From the NCBI RefSeq assembly GCF_030440425.1, contig NZ_CP098023.1, forward strand, positions 2,974,501 to 3,038,500: a DNA stretch of 64,000 nt, written 5' to 3'. The notes under the pieces were generated by a model. That model had not been told where the DNA came from and ran no database searches. It saw only the letters and a list, made by a program, of their open reading frames with translations. This document shows, piece by piece, positions 1 to 9,869 of the stretch. This DNA is from Microbulbifer sp. MI-G. Its GTDB lineage: Bacteria > Pseudomonadota > Gammaproteobacteria > Pseudomonadales > Cellvibrionaceae. The stretch's first letter is position 1, and the number at the start of each line of letters is the position of its first letter. The position numbers and the translations under genes are program-made.

Positions 1-214
1 GATACAAACCATCGCTCCGGTCGACAGCGGCTATCGGCAGTATCGTCATCAGCCTATCTGACATCTCCAGCTTGATAGTGGCGATTCCCCTGATGCCGCA
101 AAGAGTGCCGGGAAAAAAGCACCACTCCCTGTGGGAAGCTGTCGGATACTATTTGCGGGTAAAACAAGCAACCGTCTATTTATAATGGGTACTTTTTGCT
201 TTCTGGTAGTTCCT

Positions 215-2032
215 ATGCCCAGACACAAATCCACCGCCACACTGGATGAAGTACACTGGGGTGCATTGAAAACCCTCTTGCCATACCTGCTGGAATTCCG
301 TCGGGCGGTTGTTTTGGCAGTTCTATGCCTCATCGGCGCCAAGCTCGCTGGGGTGACCCTGCCATTTATCCTCAAACATATCGTGGATGACCTGGATAGT
401 GCCGGCGACACTGCCCAGGCTGTTGCACTGCCACTGGGACTGCTCTTAGCCTATGGTGTCGTACGCTTCTCCAATACCCTGTTCGGCGAACTGCGCGATA
501 CCATCTTTGGCCGCGTAACGGAGCGCGCGCAGCGCAGAGTGGGGTTGGAGGTCTTCCAGCACTTGCACACACTGGATCTGGATTTTCACCTAAACCGACG
601 CACCGGTGGCCTGTCCCGGGACATTGAGCGTGGCAACAGCGGCATCGGTTTCCTGATGCGCTTTATGGTATTCAACATCGTACCCACCCTGGTGGAAATC
701 ACCCTGGTGGCGGGACTCCTGTGGTGGAACTACAGCGGCGTATTCGCCCTTGTGGTTCTGGCGGCAGTCATCGCCTATATCGGCTTCTCGGTGGTGGCCA
801 CGGAATGGCGTACGCGCTTTGTGCGGGCATTGAACCAGGCAGAGTCCCAGGCCAGTAACCGGGCGGTGGACAGCCTGCTGAACTATGAGACCGTCAAATA
901 TTTCGCCAATGAGCCGCACGAGTCCGGTCACTACGACCGCGATTTGGCAGTTTGGGAACAGGCGCGACGCAGCAACCGCCTGTCGCTGTTCGGACTGAAC
1001 AGCGGCCAGGCACTGATTATCGCCGGAGCCATGTGTACCGCTATGGTCCTTGCCGCAACAGGCGTGGCCAGAGGGCAAATGAGCATTGGCGATTTTGTAC
1101 TGGTCAACGCCTTTATGATGCAGATTTTCATGCCGTTGAATTTCCTCGGCTTTGTTTATCGGGAAATGAAGGGCGCACTGGCCAATATCGAAAAAATGTT
1201 CTCTCTGCTTGCGGTGAAACCGGCCATAGCGGACATCTCCAATGCCCGGACTCTGCAGGTGAATGGAGGCCGTATTGACTTCGAGGATGTCCAGTTTGGC
1301 TACAGGGATAACCGCAGGATTCTCAAGGGTATCAGTTTCTCGGCCCTGCCCCGTCAGAAGGTCGCGATTGTTGGCGCAAGCGGTGCTGGCAAATCCACCC
1401 TGTCGAAGTTGCTGTTTCGCTTCTACGAAGCCAGTGTCGGCAGTATTCGTATTGACGGTCAGGATATTCGCCAGGTCACTCTGGAATCCCTGCGCCGCAA
1501 CATCGGTGTTGTACCGCAGGAGGCAGTGTTATTTAACCAGTCGATCAAGGAAAACGTGCGCTATGGGCGGGTTGATGCCGATGATGAAGCGGTCATGGAG
1601 GCAATTCGCCACGCACATCTGTCGGAGTTTGTTCAGCAACTGCCCCAGGGGGCGGATACCCTGGTGGGAGAGCGGGGCCTGAAACTCTCCGGTGGAGAAA
1701 AGCAGCGGGTGGCCATTGCCCGCGCACTGCTGAAAAAGCCACCAATTATGATTTTCGACGAGGCAACCTCTTCACTGGACAGTCGTTCGGAGCGCAGCAT
1801 TGTTGCCTCGCTACAGGAGATCGCCCGGGAGCAGACAACGCTGGTCATCGCGCACCGCCTGTCAACCATTGTGGATGCAGATAAGATCCTGGTGATGGAA
1901 CAGGGCCGCATAGTGGAGCAGGGCTCACACCGCCAGTTGCTGGCTTTGGAAGGACACTACGCGGCGCTTTGGCGTATTCAACAACAAGAGCGTGGCACCG
2001 AGACAAAAGCCGCAGATGCCCCACTGTCCTGA
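215..2032 (+). CDS. Atm1/HMT1-type ABC exporter half-transporter
   Basis: A 605-residue fused permease-ATPase that should work as a homodimer in the inner membrane. The first ~310 residues are hydrophobic helices of an exporter-type transmembrane domain. The nucleotide-binding domain follows, with Walker A GASGAGKST near residue 387, signature LSGGEKQR near 490, Walker B IMIFDEA near 511 and the switch His in IAHRLST near 545. Overall style matches the Atm1/ABCB7/HMT1 group, which exports glutathione-linked sulfur or metal compounds; the substrate here is inferred. I chose the ATG at 215 because the protein then starts just before the family's N-terminal helix; in-frame ATGs at 131 and 185 would add an atypical extension. 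A TATAAT hexamer lies at 181-186 but has no well-spaced -35. The next gene, a lipoprotein, follows on the same strand. An MsbA-like lipid exporter is the main alternative. Confidence 0.9.
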   Translation: MPRHKSTATLDEVHWGALKTLLPYLLEFRRAVVLAVLCLIGAKLAGVTLPFILKHIVDDLDSAGDTAQAVALPLGLLLAYGVVRFSNTLFGELRDTIFGRVTERAQRRVGLEVFQHLHTLDLDFHLNRRTGGLSRDIERGNSGIGFLMRFMVFNIVPTLVEITLVAGLLWWNYSGVFALVVLAAVIAYIGFSVVATEWRTRFVRALNQAESQASNRAVDSLLNYETVKYFANEPHESGHYDRDLAVWEQARRSNRLSLFGLNSGQALIIAGAMCTAMVLAATGVARGQMSIGDFVLVNAFMMQIFMPLNFLGFVYREMKGALANIEKMFSLLAVKPAIADISNARTLQVNGGRIDFEDVQFGYRDNRRILKGISFSALPRQKVAIVGASGAGKSTLSKLLFRFYEASVGSIRIDGQDIRQVTLESLRRNIGVVPQEAVLFNQSIKENVRYGRVDADDEAVMEAIRHAHLSEFVQQLPQGADTLVGERGLKLSGGEKQRVAIARALLKKPPIMIFDEATSSLDSRSERSIVASLQEIAREQTTLVIAHRLSTIVDADKILVMEQGRIVEQGSHRQLLALEGHYAALWRIQQQERGTETKAADAPLS

Positions 2033-2101
2033 CGGTTGATAATTTTATACAGCGCGACTAATGTGGCGCCGATACATCAGATAATGATAGGCAGAGCAAT
2101 T

Positions 2102-3817
2102 ATGACCATTCCCTTTTCATCCACCAGGATAGCTGCCGCACTATTGACGCTGGCACTGGTCGGTGGCTGTTCCAAGGATAAGCAGGCTGAGAAAATCACC
2201 AGTGACGAAGCTGAAGCGCAGATCGTCGAGTCCGAAACTGTGACGCCCCCCAGTGGCCAGACCGTGGAGAATGCAGACCAGCGTTTCGATATTTATGTTC
2301 CGGTAGAACTCACTGCAAACCTGAGCGGCCTGTCGGACAAACAGCGCGATATGATCAGCCTGCTGATCGATGCCAGCCAGGTGATGGATCGCTTGTTCTG
2401 GCTGCAATCCTACGGCCCGGCGGAGGTGCTGCTGCCGGATATCGAAGACGGCCGCGCGCGCAAATTTGCTCAGATAAACTATGGCCCCTGGGACCGTCTC
2501 AACGACAACAAACCGTTTATCGCCGGCTACGGGCCCAAACCATTAGGCGCCAATTTCTATCCGGCGGATATGACCCGCGACGAATTTGAAGACTGGAACC
2601 AACCCGGAAAAGACGGTCTCTACTCCCTGGTGCGTCGCGATGACGCTGGCAAACTGACGTTGATACCCTACCGCGATGCCTATAATGCAGAACTGAAGAA
2701 GGCCGCGAGCATTCTGCGCCAGGCCGCAACACTGGCCGAGAACAAGGCATTTGCCCACTACCTGAACCTGCGCGCAGAGGCACTCCTGACCGACAATTTC
2801 CGGCCCAGTGATATGGCCTGGATGGATATGAAAGAGAATGAGATCGACGTGGTGATTGGCCCTATCGAAAACTACGAGGACCAGCTGTTTGCCTACCGCA
2901 CCGCCTACGAATCCTATGTGCTGTTGAAGGACAAGGCGTGGAGCGCGAAACTGGCCAAGTTCGCCGCACTGTTACCCGAACTGCAGAGGGGTTTGCCGGT
3001 TGAAGCGCAGTACAAGTCCGAAAAACCGGGTACGGACTCCGACCTGAACGCTTACGACGTGCTGTTCTATGCAGGCCACAGCAATGCCGGTTCCAAAACC
3101 ATCGCTATCAACCTGCCCAATGATGAAGAAGTACAACTGGCAAAGGGCACTCGCCGGCTGCAGTTAAAAAATGCCATGCGTGCCAAATTCGATAAGATCC
3201 TGGTGCCCATCAGCGATGTGCTGATTGCTCCGGATCAGCGCAAGCACATCACCTTCCCCGCTTTCTTTGCCAACACCATGTTCCATGAAGTGGCCCATGG
3301 GCTCGGGATCAAAAAGACCCTGAACAGTGGTGAGAATGTTCGTCAGGCACTGAAAGAGACCTCCTCTGCCCTGGAAGAGGGCAAGGCAGATATTCTCGGG
3401 CTCTATATGGTCACGCGATTGCACGAGAAGGGAGAGATTGAGGATGGCGAGTTGATGGACAATTATGTCACTTTCCTCGCCGGGATCTTCCGCAGTGTAC
3501 GCTTTGGTGCGGCTAGTGCCCACGGCAAAGCCAATATGGTGCGTTTTAATTTCTTCAGAGACCAGGGTGCCTTTACCCGTGATGCCACCACCGGGCAATA
3601 CAGTGTGGACTTCGAGCGGATGCAGCAGGCCATGACCAACCTGTCCCGTCTGATCCTCACCATTCAGGGGGATGGCGATTACGCGCAGGCCAAGAGCCTG
3701 CTGGCCGAGCAGGGCGTAATTGGCCCGGAGCTGCAGGCCGACCTGGATCGCCTTGCGAAAGCGGATATTCCTGTCGATGTGACCTTTATCCAGGGTAAGG
3801 AGGTGCTGGGCCTCTAG
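2102..3817 (+). CDS. M49-like (dipeptidyl-peptidase III-type) zinc peptidase lipoprotein
   Basis: A 571-residue predicted lipoprotein. The N-terminus has a hydrophobic segment ending in lipobox LVGGC, so it should be anchored to a membrane on the periplasmic side. The catalytic region shows HEVAH at about residues 395-399 and EEGKAD at 425-430, the arrangement of two zinc His, a catalytic Glu and a third Glu ligand found in peptidase family M49. Classical M49 enzymes have a longer HEXXGH site; this one has HEXXH, as in a bacterial branch often labelled Zn-dependent hydrolase. The substrate is unknown, but cleavage of short peptides is the family expectation. The ATG at 2102 is chosen because it directly precedes the signal sequence and has AGGCAG upstream; the frame is open back to 2036. 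It follows the ABC exporter by 69 bp and is probably co-transcribed. Confidence 0.85.
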   Translation: MTIPFSSTRIAAALLTLALVGGCSKDKQAEKITSDEAEAQIVESETVTPPSGQTVENADQRFDIYVPVELTANLSGLSDKQRDMISLLIDASQVMDRLFWLQSYGPAEVLLPDIEDGRARKFAQINYGPWDRLNDNKPFIAGYGPKPLGANFYPADMTRDEFEDWNQPGKDGLYSLVRRDDAGKLTLIPYRDAYNAELKKAASILRQAATLAENKAFAHYLNLRAEALLTDNFRPSDMAWMDMKENEIDVVIGPIENYEDQLFAYRTAYESYVLLKDKAWSAKLAKFAALLPELQRGLPVEAQYKSEKPGTDSDLNAYDVLFYAGHSNAGSKTIAINLPNDEEVQLAKGTRRLQLKNAMRAKFDKILVPISDVLIAPDQRKHITFPAFFANTMFHEVAHGLGIKKTLNSGENVRQALKETSSALEEGKADILGLYMVTRLHEKGEIEDGELMDNYVTFLAGIFRSVRFGAASAHGKANMVRFNFFRDQGAFTRDATTGQYSVDFERMQQAMTNLSRLILTIQGDGDYAQAKSLLAEQGVIGPELQADLDRLAKADIPVDVTFIQGKEVLGL

Positions 3818-3895
3818 CCATGTGGCCGGGCTGCACCGCAAGATAGGACAACAGGGGACAGGAACCCTCCCCAACAATTAGCCCGGCAGTTATGA

Positions 3896-3947
3896 TGCAT
3901 CCGGCCATCAAACTGACCGGGGCTCACCTCAATAGCTGCCGGATGCA
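3896..3947. repeat. 10-bp inverted repeat in a convergent intergenic region
   Basis: TGCATCCGGC at 3896-3905 is exactly repeated as its reverse complement at 3938-3947, with a 32-nt loop. It lies between the converging peptidase gene and trmO. There is no T-tract, so it is not a standard intrinsic terminator; its role is unknown. Confidence 0.4.
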
Positions 3948-4004
3948 CTAGCTTCACACCACTGACCATTGGACACACCTGCCACTCATTACCGAAGCGG
4001 GCAG

Positions 4005-4694
4005 TCACAATTCAGTCAGGGATACCACCTCTATCCCCTGCTCGGTATAGTGCCAGCACAAATTGAAATTGCACAGTTTCATTCCATAGAGCCGCCCTGG
4101 CTCCGATTGTTGGTATGCCGGTCTTGGATCCTGTGCCAGTACCTGCGCGATCAAACGCGAGAGATCGGTTCCCCAGTCATCTCGGTAAGCCCGCGCCTGG
4201 GCCAGAATATGTTCGGGAATAGTAACCGGTGTCAGTGCCGGTGCTGAATCTGCAAAAGTGCTCCGGGCCTCAACCACGGCATCGGCATAGGGGATATAGG
4301 GCTTGATATCCACCACAGGCGTACCGTCTACCAAATCGACACCGGCGATGATCAATTCCACTTTCGGAACAGTGCGCACTTCCATCAGGCGCACTACCGA
4401 AAGGCCGATATGGTTGGGGCGAAAGGGTGATCGGGTGGCCAGTACCCCGAGTTTCCTGTTGCCGCCGAGACGTGGCGGGCGCACTTTGGGGGACCAGCGC
4501 CCGGCCCCGCAGTGGAACTGGAAAACCACCCAGATATGGCTGTTTGCCTCCAGCCCCGCCACCGCCTCCGCCACATTGACCGGCGGCAGCAGTTCAATAC
4601 TTGCTCGGCTGGCACTGGCGAGCCGGGGCTGCCGGGGAACACCAAACTTTTCACCGAAACAGGAATGCACCCGTGCAATGGGCTCAACAATCAT
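4005..4694 (-). CDS. trmO: tRNA (N6-threonylcarbamoyladenosine-37) N6-methyltransferase TrmO
   Basis: A 229-residue protein of the TsaA/TrmO family, which uses S-adenosylmethionine to methylate t6A37 in threonine tRNAs. Seen in the sequence: the N-terminal beta-barrel start MIVEPIARVHS, the FGVPRQPRL segment typical of the family, ATRSPFRPNHIGLSVV in the cofactor pocket region, and DIKPYIPYAD in the second half. Length is close to the E. coli protein (about 235). It lies 52 bp downstream of gabD on the same strand and may be read through from it. It converges with the zinc peptidase gene. Confidence 0.93.
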   Translation of the reverse strand: MIVEPIARVHSCFGEKFGVPRQPRLASASRASIELLPPVNVAEAVAGLEANSHIWVVFQFHCGAGRWSPKVRPPRLGGNRKLGVLATRSPFRPNHIGLSVVRLMEVRTVPKVELIIAGVDLVDGTPVVDIKPYIPYADAVVEARSTFADSAPALTPVTIPEHILAQARAYRDDWGTDLSRLIAQVLAQDPRPAYQQSEPGRLYGMKLCNFNLCWHYTEQGIEVVSLTEL

Positions 4695-4746
4695 AGACAG
4701 TCCAAAGCATAGATTTCAGGGCGGCTATTTTAACCCCTTATAGCGC

Positions 4747-6210
4747 TCATTTATCGATGCCACCGAGACAGAGATACTTGATTTCCAAATAATCGCCAAT
4801 CCCGTATTTGGAACCCTCGCGCCCCTGACCGGACTCCTTCACTCCGCCAAATGGGGCCATCTCATTGGAGATAATCCCTTCGTTGATGCCCACCATGCCA
4901 TATTCCAGCCCCTCGGCAACACGAGAGATACGGCCAATATCGCGGGAGTAGAAGTAAGAAGCGAGGCCAAACTTCGAATCATTCGCCATGCGCACCGCTT
5001 CCTCTTCGGTGGAGAACTTGTACAGAGGGGCGACAGGCCCAAAAATTTCTTCCGTGAACAAATTCATCTGATCGGTGACATCACCGAGCACCACCGGGGC
5101 ATAAAAGCAGTCACCCAGACTGCTGGGACCACCGGCGACCAGTGCCTGAGCCCCCTTTTGCAGCGCATCCTCCACCAGTGACTCCACTTTGTTGACCGCC
5201 TTGGCAGTAATCATTGGGCCGAGATCGGTATGCCCGTCAAAGCCATTACCCAATGTAAGATTCTTTACGGCTGCTGTAAATTGACTGGCAAATGCCTCGT
5301 AAACACCCTCTTGCACCAAAATCCGGTTCGCGCACACACAGGTTTGGCCAGCATTGCGGTACTTGGAGATGATTGCCCCCTTCACCGCCTCGTCCAACTG
5401 CGCATCGTCGAAGACAATGAATGGCGCATTCCCCCCCAGTTCCATTGAGGTTTTCTTCATGGTTTGCGCACATTGGGCCTGCAACAGCTTGCCCACCGCA
5501 GTAGAACCGGTAAAGGTGAATTTGCGCACCAGCGGATTCGAGGTCATCTCGGCGCCGATGGCGGGGGCATTTTCACCCGCCACAATATTGAAGATGCCCG
5601 CGGGAATGCCTGCTTCCTCCGCCAGTACCGCCAGCGCCAGAGCGGAAAGCGGTGTCTCCTGGGCGGGCTTCGCGATAAAGGGACAACCGGCGGCGAGGGC
5701 CGGTGCCATCTTGCGGGCAATCATGGCACAGGGGAAATTCCACGGCGTTATAGAGCAGGTGACTCCTACCGGCTGTTTGATTACCACAATACGGCGGTCA
5801 CGGGCAGGCGGGGCTATCACATCCCCGTAGGCACGCTTGGCCTCTTCGGAAAACCACTCGATATAACTGGCGCTGTAGACAATTTCCGTTTTTGCTTCGG
5901 ATAGCGGCTTGCCCTGTTCTGCGGTAAGAATCCTGGCCAGGTCATCCGTGTTGGCAATCACCAGGTCGTACCAGCGGCGCAGGATTTTTGCCCGCTCTTT
6001 GACCGGGGTATCCCGCCAGGCGGGCCAGGCAGCGGCCGCAGCCTCAATCGCACGGCGAGTCTCATCCGCACCCAGGTCGGAGACAGCAGCCACTACCTTG
6101 CCGGTAGCCGGGTCGGTGACCTCGAAAGTTGCACCGGAATCCGCATTGATCCACTGTCCGTTGATATAGGACTGGGTGCGCAGTAGCGCGGGGTTAGTGA
6201 GCTCCAGCAT
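4747..6210 (-). CDS. gabD: NAD(P)-dependent succinate-semialdehyde dehydrogenase
   Basis: A 487-residue aldehyde dehydrogenase that oxidises succinate semialdehyde to succinate, the last step of GABA breakdown. It carries the PWNFP cofactor-binding motif, the MELGGNAPF segment with the general-base Glu, and GQTCVCANR with the catalytic Cys. Length and N-terminus (LRTQSYINGQW) match the GabD group rather than betaine or glutarate semialdehyde enzymes. The start at 6210 has a strong Shine-Dalgarno AGGAGAAGG. No gabT transaminase is adjacent, so glutarate semialdehyde or another C4-C5 substrate cannot be excluded. It lies 181 bp after der. Confidence 0.9.
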   Translation of the reverse strand: MLELTNPALLRTQSYINGQWINADSGATFEVTDPATGKVVAAVSDLGADETRRAIEAAAAAWPAWRDTPVKERAKILRRWYDLVIANTDDLARILTAEQGKPLSEAKTEIVYSASYIEWFSEEAKRAYGDVIAPPARDRRIVVIKQPVGVTCSITPWNFPCAMIARKMAPALAAGCPFIAKPAQETPLSALALAVLAEEAGIPAGIFNIVAGENAPAIGAEMTSNPLVRKFTFTGSTAVGKLLQAQCAQTMKKTSMELGGNAPFIVFDDAQLDEAVKGAIISKYRNAGQTCVCANRILVQEGVYEAFASQFTAAVKNLTLGNGFDGHTDLGPMITAKAVNKVESLVEDALQKGAQALVAGGPSSLGDCFYAPVVLGDVTDQMNLFTEEIFGPVAPLYKFSTEEEAVRMANDSKFGLASYFYSRDIGRISRVAEGLEYGMVGINEGIISNEMAPFGGVKESGQGREGSKYGIGDYLEIKYLCLGGIDK

Positions 6211-6391
6211 CGCCTTCTCCTTGTGGTGTCTTCCCTGGTACCCGCCTCACGCGGGATCCATTGCAACGATAGTAACCGGTAATATACCCATACCGGGCAG
6301 TATTGCCGGAATCCTTTAGCCAAGAACGGTCGCACTCCCAGTTGCGTACTGCACCCATGCTGTTACCCGCAACGGCATTAACCATACCGGT

Positions 6392-7786
6392 TTATTTTTT
6401 CTTTTTCACAAACTTCATCAAGCGGCGCTTCTTGGCCTTCTGTCTGTGGGTCAGTTTATTTTTTTTGCCAGCATAGGGGTTGTCACCAGTACGGAATTCA
6501 ACCTTTACCGGCGTCCCTTGCAGCCTCAGGGACTTGCGGAAAGTCTTTTCCAGATAGCGCACATAATGGGCGGGCACCTGCTCCGTCTGATTGCCGTGGA
6601 CCACGATCACCGGAGGGTTCTGCCCACCGGCATGGGCATAGCGCAGTTTGATACGGTGGCCATTGACCAGCGGGGGCTGGTGCTCGGTTACCGCCCAGCG
6701 CAATATCCGCGTAAGCTGATTGGTGGACAGTTTGTCCGTTGCACTCTGGTAGGCGGCCTCAATGGATTCATACAGATGCCCCACACCGGTACCGTGCAGA
6801 GCCGAAATAAAGTGTACATCGGCAAATTCCACAAAGCGCAGGCGGCGCTCCAGTTCCGTCTTCACATAATCGCGATGGTCTGTCTCCAACCCGTCCCATT
6901 TGTTCAGGGCCACCACCAGGGCTCGACCGGCCTGGATCACAGTCCCCATCAGATGCATATCCTGATCCACCAGCCCCTCGCGGGCATCGATCACCAGTAC
7001 CACCACATTGGCGTCTTCCACGGCTTGCAGGGTTTTGACGATGGAAAACTTTTCCACCGATTCCTTGATATTCTTGCGGCGACGAACGCCGGCAGTATCA
7101 ATCAGGGTATAGGGGTTTTCATTGCGTTCATAGTTGATATAGACACTGTCACGGGTGGTACCGGGCTGGTCGTAGACCACCACACGATCCTCGCCCAAAA
7201 GGCGGTTCACCAAAGTGGATTTACCCACATTGGGACGCCCGACGATGGCGATCTTGATACCCGTGGCCCCTTCAGCCTGACCGATTTCAAGTGGCTCAGG
7301 CAGGTCTTCCAGCACGCGCCGCATCAGGGTGCGCACACCGCGCCCCTGTGTCGCCGTGGTGGGAAAAACGTCCCCAATGCCCAACTCGTAAAAAGGCGCC
7401 AGGGCAATATCCGGATTGACTCCATCGACCTTGTTGGCGACCAGATAGGTGGGCTTGGAGCGGATGCGCAGCTGATCTGCAATCATTGCGTCCGCCGGTG
7501 TGAGGCCTGCGTGGCTATCCACCAGGAAAAGCACAATATCCGCCTCCTCAATGGCCTGCATGGACTGTTGCGCCATCACGGCATCAATTCCCGCTTCCCC
7601 TCCGCTAATACCACCGGTATCGACAACAAGCAGCTTATGTCCATCGATTTCCGCTTCGCCGTATTTGCGGTCACGGGTGAGGCCTGCGTGGTTGGCCACC
7701 AGGGCGTCGCGACGCCCTGTTAGGCGGTTAAACAGTGTGGACTTGCCCACATTGGGGCGCCCGACCAGGGCGATTACTGGCAACAT
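6392..7786 (-). CDS. der: Ribosome assembly GTPase Der (EngA)
   Basis: A 464-residue double-GTPase needed for 50S subunit maturation. Two complete G domains are visible, each starting with GRPNVGKST (near residues 8 and 185), with DTGG/DTAG switch motifs and NKVD/NKWD specificity motifs. A C-terminal KH-like domain ends in a basic tail rich in Lys and Arg, as in E. coli Der. It lies downstream of bamB in the conserved order hisS-yfgM-bamB-der, with a weak hairpin terminator in between. Confidence 0.97.
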   Translation of the reverse strand: MLPVIALVGRPNVGKSTLFNRLTGRRDALVANHAGLTRDRKYGEAEIDGHKLLVVDTGGISGGEAGIDAVMAQQSMQAIEEADIVLFLVDSHAGLTPADAMIADQLRIRSKPTYLVANKVDGVNPDIALAPFYELGIGDVFPTTATQGRGVRTLMRRVLEDLPEPLEIGQAEGATGIKIAIVGRPNVGKSTLVNRLLGEDRVVVYDQPGTTRDSVYINYERNENPYTLIDTAGVRRRKNIKESVEKFSIVKTLQAVEDANVVVLVIDAREGLVDQDMHLMGTVIQAGRALVVALNKWDGLETDHRDYVKTELERRLRFVEFADVHFISALHGTGVGHLYESIEAAYQSATDKLSTNQLTRILRWAVTEHQPPLVNGHRIKLRYAHAGGQNPPVIVVHGNQTEQVPAHYVRYLEKTFRKSLRLQGTPVKVEFRTGDNPYAGKKNKLTHRQKAKKRRLMKFVKKKK

Positions 7787-7816
7787 ACAGATTCTGGCTT
7801 TGGCCCAATAAATACA

Positions 7817-7839
7817 ATCGCCCGCACAGGGCGGGCGAT
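7817..7839 (-). terminator. Hairpin between bamB and der, possible terminator or attenuator
   Basis: ATCGCCCGC at 7817-7825 and GCGGGCGAT at 7831-7839 form a 9-bp stem with a 5-nt loop. Read on the minus strand it is followed by TGTATTTATT, a weak U-rich tract. It sits just after the bamB stop and before der, so it may reduce readthrough rather than end the transcript. Confidence 0.45.
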
Positions 7840-7924
7840 ATCAATACACACTGCCGGCAAGTCGCTTCTTCAAACACCGGCTTTAATGGCAAACCGCTCT
7901 TGGCCACCACCATTTGGCAGGGAA

Positions 7925-9091
7925 CTAACTCCGCGAGAAACGCAGGGCAACCAGCTTGCCGTCGTCCGACAGGACAAACAGCAATTCGCTGTCCACCAGC
8001 ATGGGAATACGTATCGGGTCACCATCCACCCGCTCCCGACCGATAAACCGGCCGGTATCGGGATCCAGCAGGTGCAGGTAGCCCTCCAGGTCTCCAACAA
8101 CTACAACATCCTCAAAATACACCGGGCCACTCAGCTCGCGGCGCAACAGCTCGTCGTTGTTCCAGTCGATCTGGCCATTGCCCACATTGTAGGCGTAGAC
8201 ACTGCCGGAGGCACCACTGAGATACACGTGGCCACCGCCCACTGCCACTGCGTGGTGGGTGGAAGCACCGCGGGCCCAGAGGCCACGGCCGTCCTCTCGG
8301 GACAGGGCCACAACACGCCCCTGGTAACTGGCCGCGAAGACCAGATCGCCGCGCACCACCGGAGAACCGTCAATATCCACAACCCGCTCCAGTTCCGCAG
8401 AACCCTGCGGGATGGCAACGCGTTGCTCCCAGCGGGGAATGCCATCGCGAGCATCCAGCGCAATCAGTTTGCCGTTGTCGAGCCCGGCGATTACCATACC
8501 GCCACTGATTACAGGCGCCGCCGTACCGCGCAGGGTCAATACCGGCAGACTGGTATTGTAACTCCAGAGTTCTTCTCCACTGCCGGCATCCAACCCAACC
8601 AGTTTGCCGTCCACGGTTTGCAGCACCACCACGCCCGAGCCCACAGCCGGTGCGGACACAACCTCGCCGGATACCTGGTAATTCCACAGCTTGCTGCCGC
8701 TGTTCAAATCCAGGGCCACAGCGCGACCGCGATAGTCCGACACCACCGCGATACCGAGGCCGGCGCCCACACCACCGCTTAACTCCACATCCAGATCGGT
8801 TTCCCAAAGTGTTCTGCCGGTGTTGCGATCGAATGCGGTGACTTCGCCATCGCTGCTGGCAGCCACCAACCTGTCATCGGACAGACTCGGCTGCAGCATG
8901 GCGTAGCGCTTCGCATCAATGCTGCCCACATCCGCAGACCAGACTTCGCGCAGCGCCGCAGTGGAGGTAATTTCCACCAACTCGAGCGGCTCGACCTCTT
9001 CCTTCTCATCGTTGGAGGCGCAGGCGCCCAGAGTGATTGCCAGGGCGACAATCACTGTGCGTCGCGCAGAGTGTTTCAAAAATCCCATCAA
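7925..9091 (-). CDS. bamB: Outer membrane assembly lipoprotein BamB
   Basis: A 388-residue lipoprotein of the BAM complex, which folds beta-barrel proteins into the outer membrane. A signal peptide ends in lipobox LGAC, and the mature part is a series of PQQ/WD40-like blades with repeating motifs such as LWSYN, LWARG and ALDARDG that form an eight-bladed propeller. The start overlaps the yfgM stop by 4 bp (ATGA), a sign of translational coupling. The position between yfgM and der is conserved in gammaproteobacteria. Confidence 0.96.
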   Translation of the reverse strand: MMGFLKHSARRTVIVALAITLGACASNDEKEEVEPLELVEITSTAALREVWSADVGSIDAKRYAMLQPSLSDDRLVAASSDGEVTAFDRNTGRTLWETDLDVELSGGVGAGLGIAVVSDYRGRAVALDLNSGSKLWNYQVSGEVVSAPAVGSGVVVLQTVDGKLVGLDAGSGEELWSYNTSLPVLTLRGTAAPVISGGMVIAGLDNGKLIALDARDGIPRWEQRVAIPQGSAELERVVDIDGSPVVRGDLVFAASYQGRVVALSREDGRGLWARGASTHHAVAVGGGHVYLSGASGSVYAYNVGNGQIDWNNDELLRRELSGPVYFEDVVVVGDLEGYLHLLDPDTGRFIGRERVDGDPIRIPMLVDSELLFVLSDDGKLVALRFSRS

Positions 9092-9801
9092 TCCTCTCCC
9101 CCTGATGTTGGCTCACTTGACGCCTCTTGCGGCACGCCATCGCCGCTGGCGGCCGCGAGGCTATCGGCCTTGAGGCGCAGGAGCTGGGCGCTGCCAGCCT
9201 GCTCCGGTAACAGTTCGGCCAACGCCTGTTCGTAAGCGGCACGGGCGCCAGCATCATCGCCCTGCTGCTTCAGGATGTCGCCGCGGGTTTCGGCGTAGAG
9301 TGCGGCAAAGGCCGGGGGCACTGTACCCGCGACCAGTTTCAGGGCCTCATCCGGGTTGCCCCGCGCAGCCACAACCGCAGCGAGACGGCGCTTGGCCAGC
9401 AGCTGCAATGCCGTTTCATCGGTGTTGTCGAGCACCCATTGCAACTGTTGCTGCGCAGCTTCCAGATCGTTGCTGTCGGCGGCAATCGCGGCCAGGCGCA
9501 GAGAGGCCTGGCTGGCGTAAATGCGACTGGCAAAATCGTTCCTCAATTGATCGGCTAGTGTCTTTGCAGTCGTCAGCTGTTTGTTATCCGGCTGGTTATT
9601 GTTGGCGGAAACGGCTTCCACAAAACTCTGGTACAGATCTGAGGCCGCTTCCGCTTTGGCGCGCTGATCTCCCTGCCACCACTGGTAGCCAAAGTAACCG
9701 GCCAGAGCCAGGGCCACACCGGTTACAATGCCCCTGCCGTTCTCCGCCCACCAGCGTTTCAGTGTTTCGATTTGTTCTTGTTCGGTAAGATGCTCAGCCA
9801 T
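9088..9801 (-). CDS. yfgM: YfgM-family TPR inner-membrane protein
   Basis: A 237-residue protein with a short cytosolic N-terminus (EQIETLKRWWAENGR), one transmembrane helix at about residues 24-42 and a periplasmic part with tetratricopeptide-like helices. In E. coli YfgM is an ancillary SecYEG/PpiD partner that links the translocon to periplasmic chaperones. It lies between hisS and bamB and overlaps bamB by 4 bp. The C-terminal tail is low-complexity and rich in Ser, Gly and Glu. Confidence 0.92.
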   Translation of the reverse strand: MAEHLTEQEQIETLKRWWAENGRGIVTGVALALAGYFGYQWWQGDQRAKAEAASDLYQSFVEAVSANNNQPDNKQLTTAKTLADQLRNDFASRIYASQASLRLAAIAADSNDLEAAQQQLQWVLDNTDETALQLLAKRRLAAVVAARGNPDEALKLVAGTVPPAFAALYAETRGDILKQQGDDAGARAAYEQALAELLPEQAGSAQLLRLKADSLAAASGDGVPQEASSEPTSGGED

Positions 9802-9869
9802 TGAGTAATTTGCCTTTCCCGTTGTTTTTCACTTTCCGGGCGGGAGCTACCGCCGCTCTTTTGCTTACT

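Noticed and set aside
1..61. Open plus-strand stretch ending in TGA at 59-61, possible end of an upstream gene
   Set aside because: Only about 19 codons are visible, other frames are also open, and no family can be recognised.
49..411. 120-codon minus-strand frame at the left edge
   Set aside because: It overlaps the start of the ABC exporter in antisense and its composition (Arg/Ser/Pro-rich) is that of a shadow frame.
6446..7723. 425-codon plus-strand frame opposite der
   Set aside because: It is antisense to a clear, conserved gene, His/Gln-rich and without domain features.
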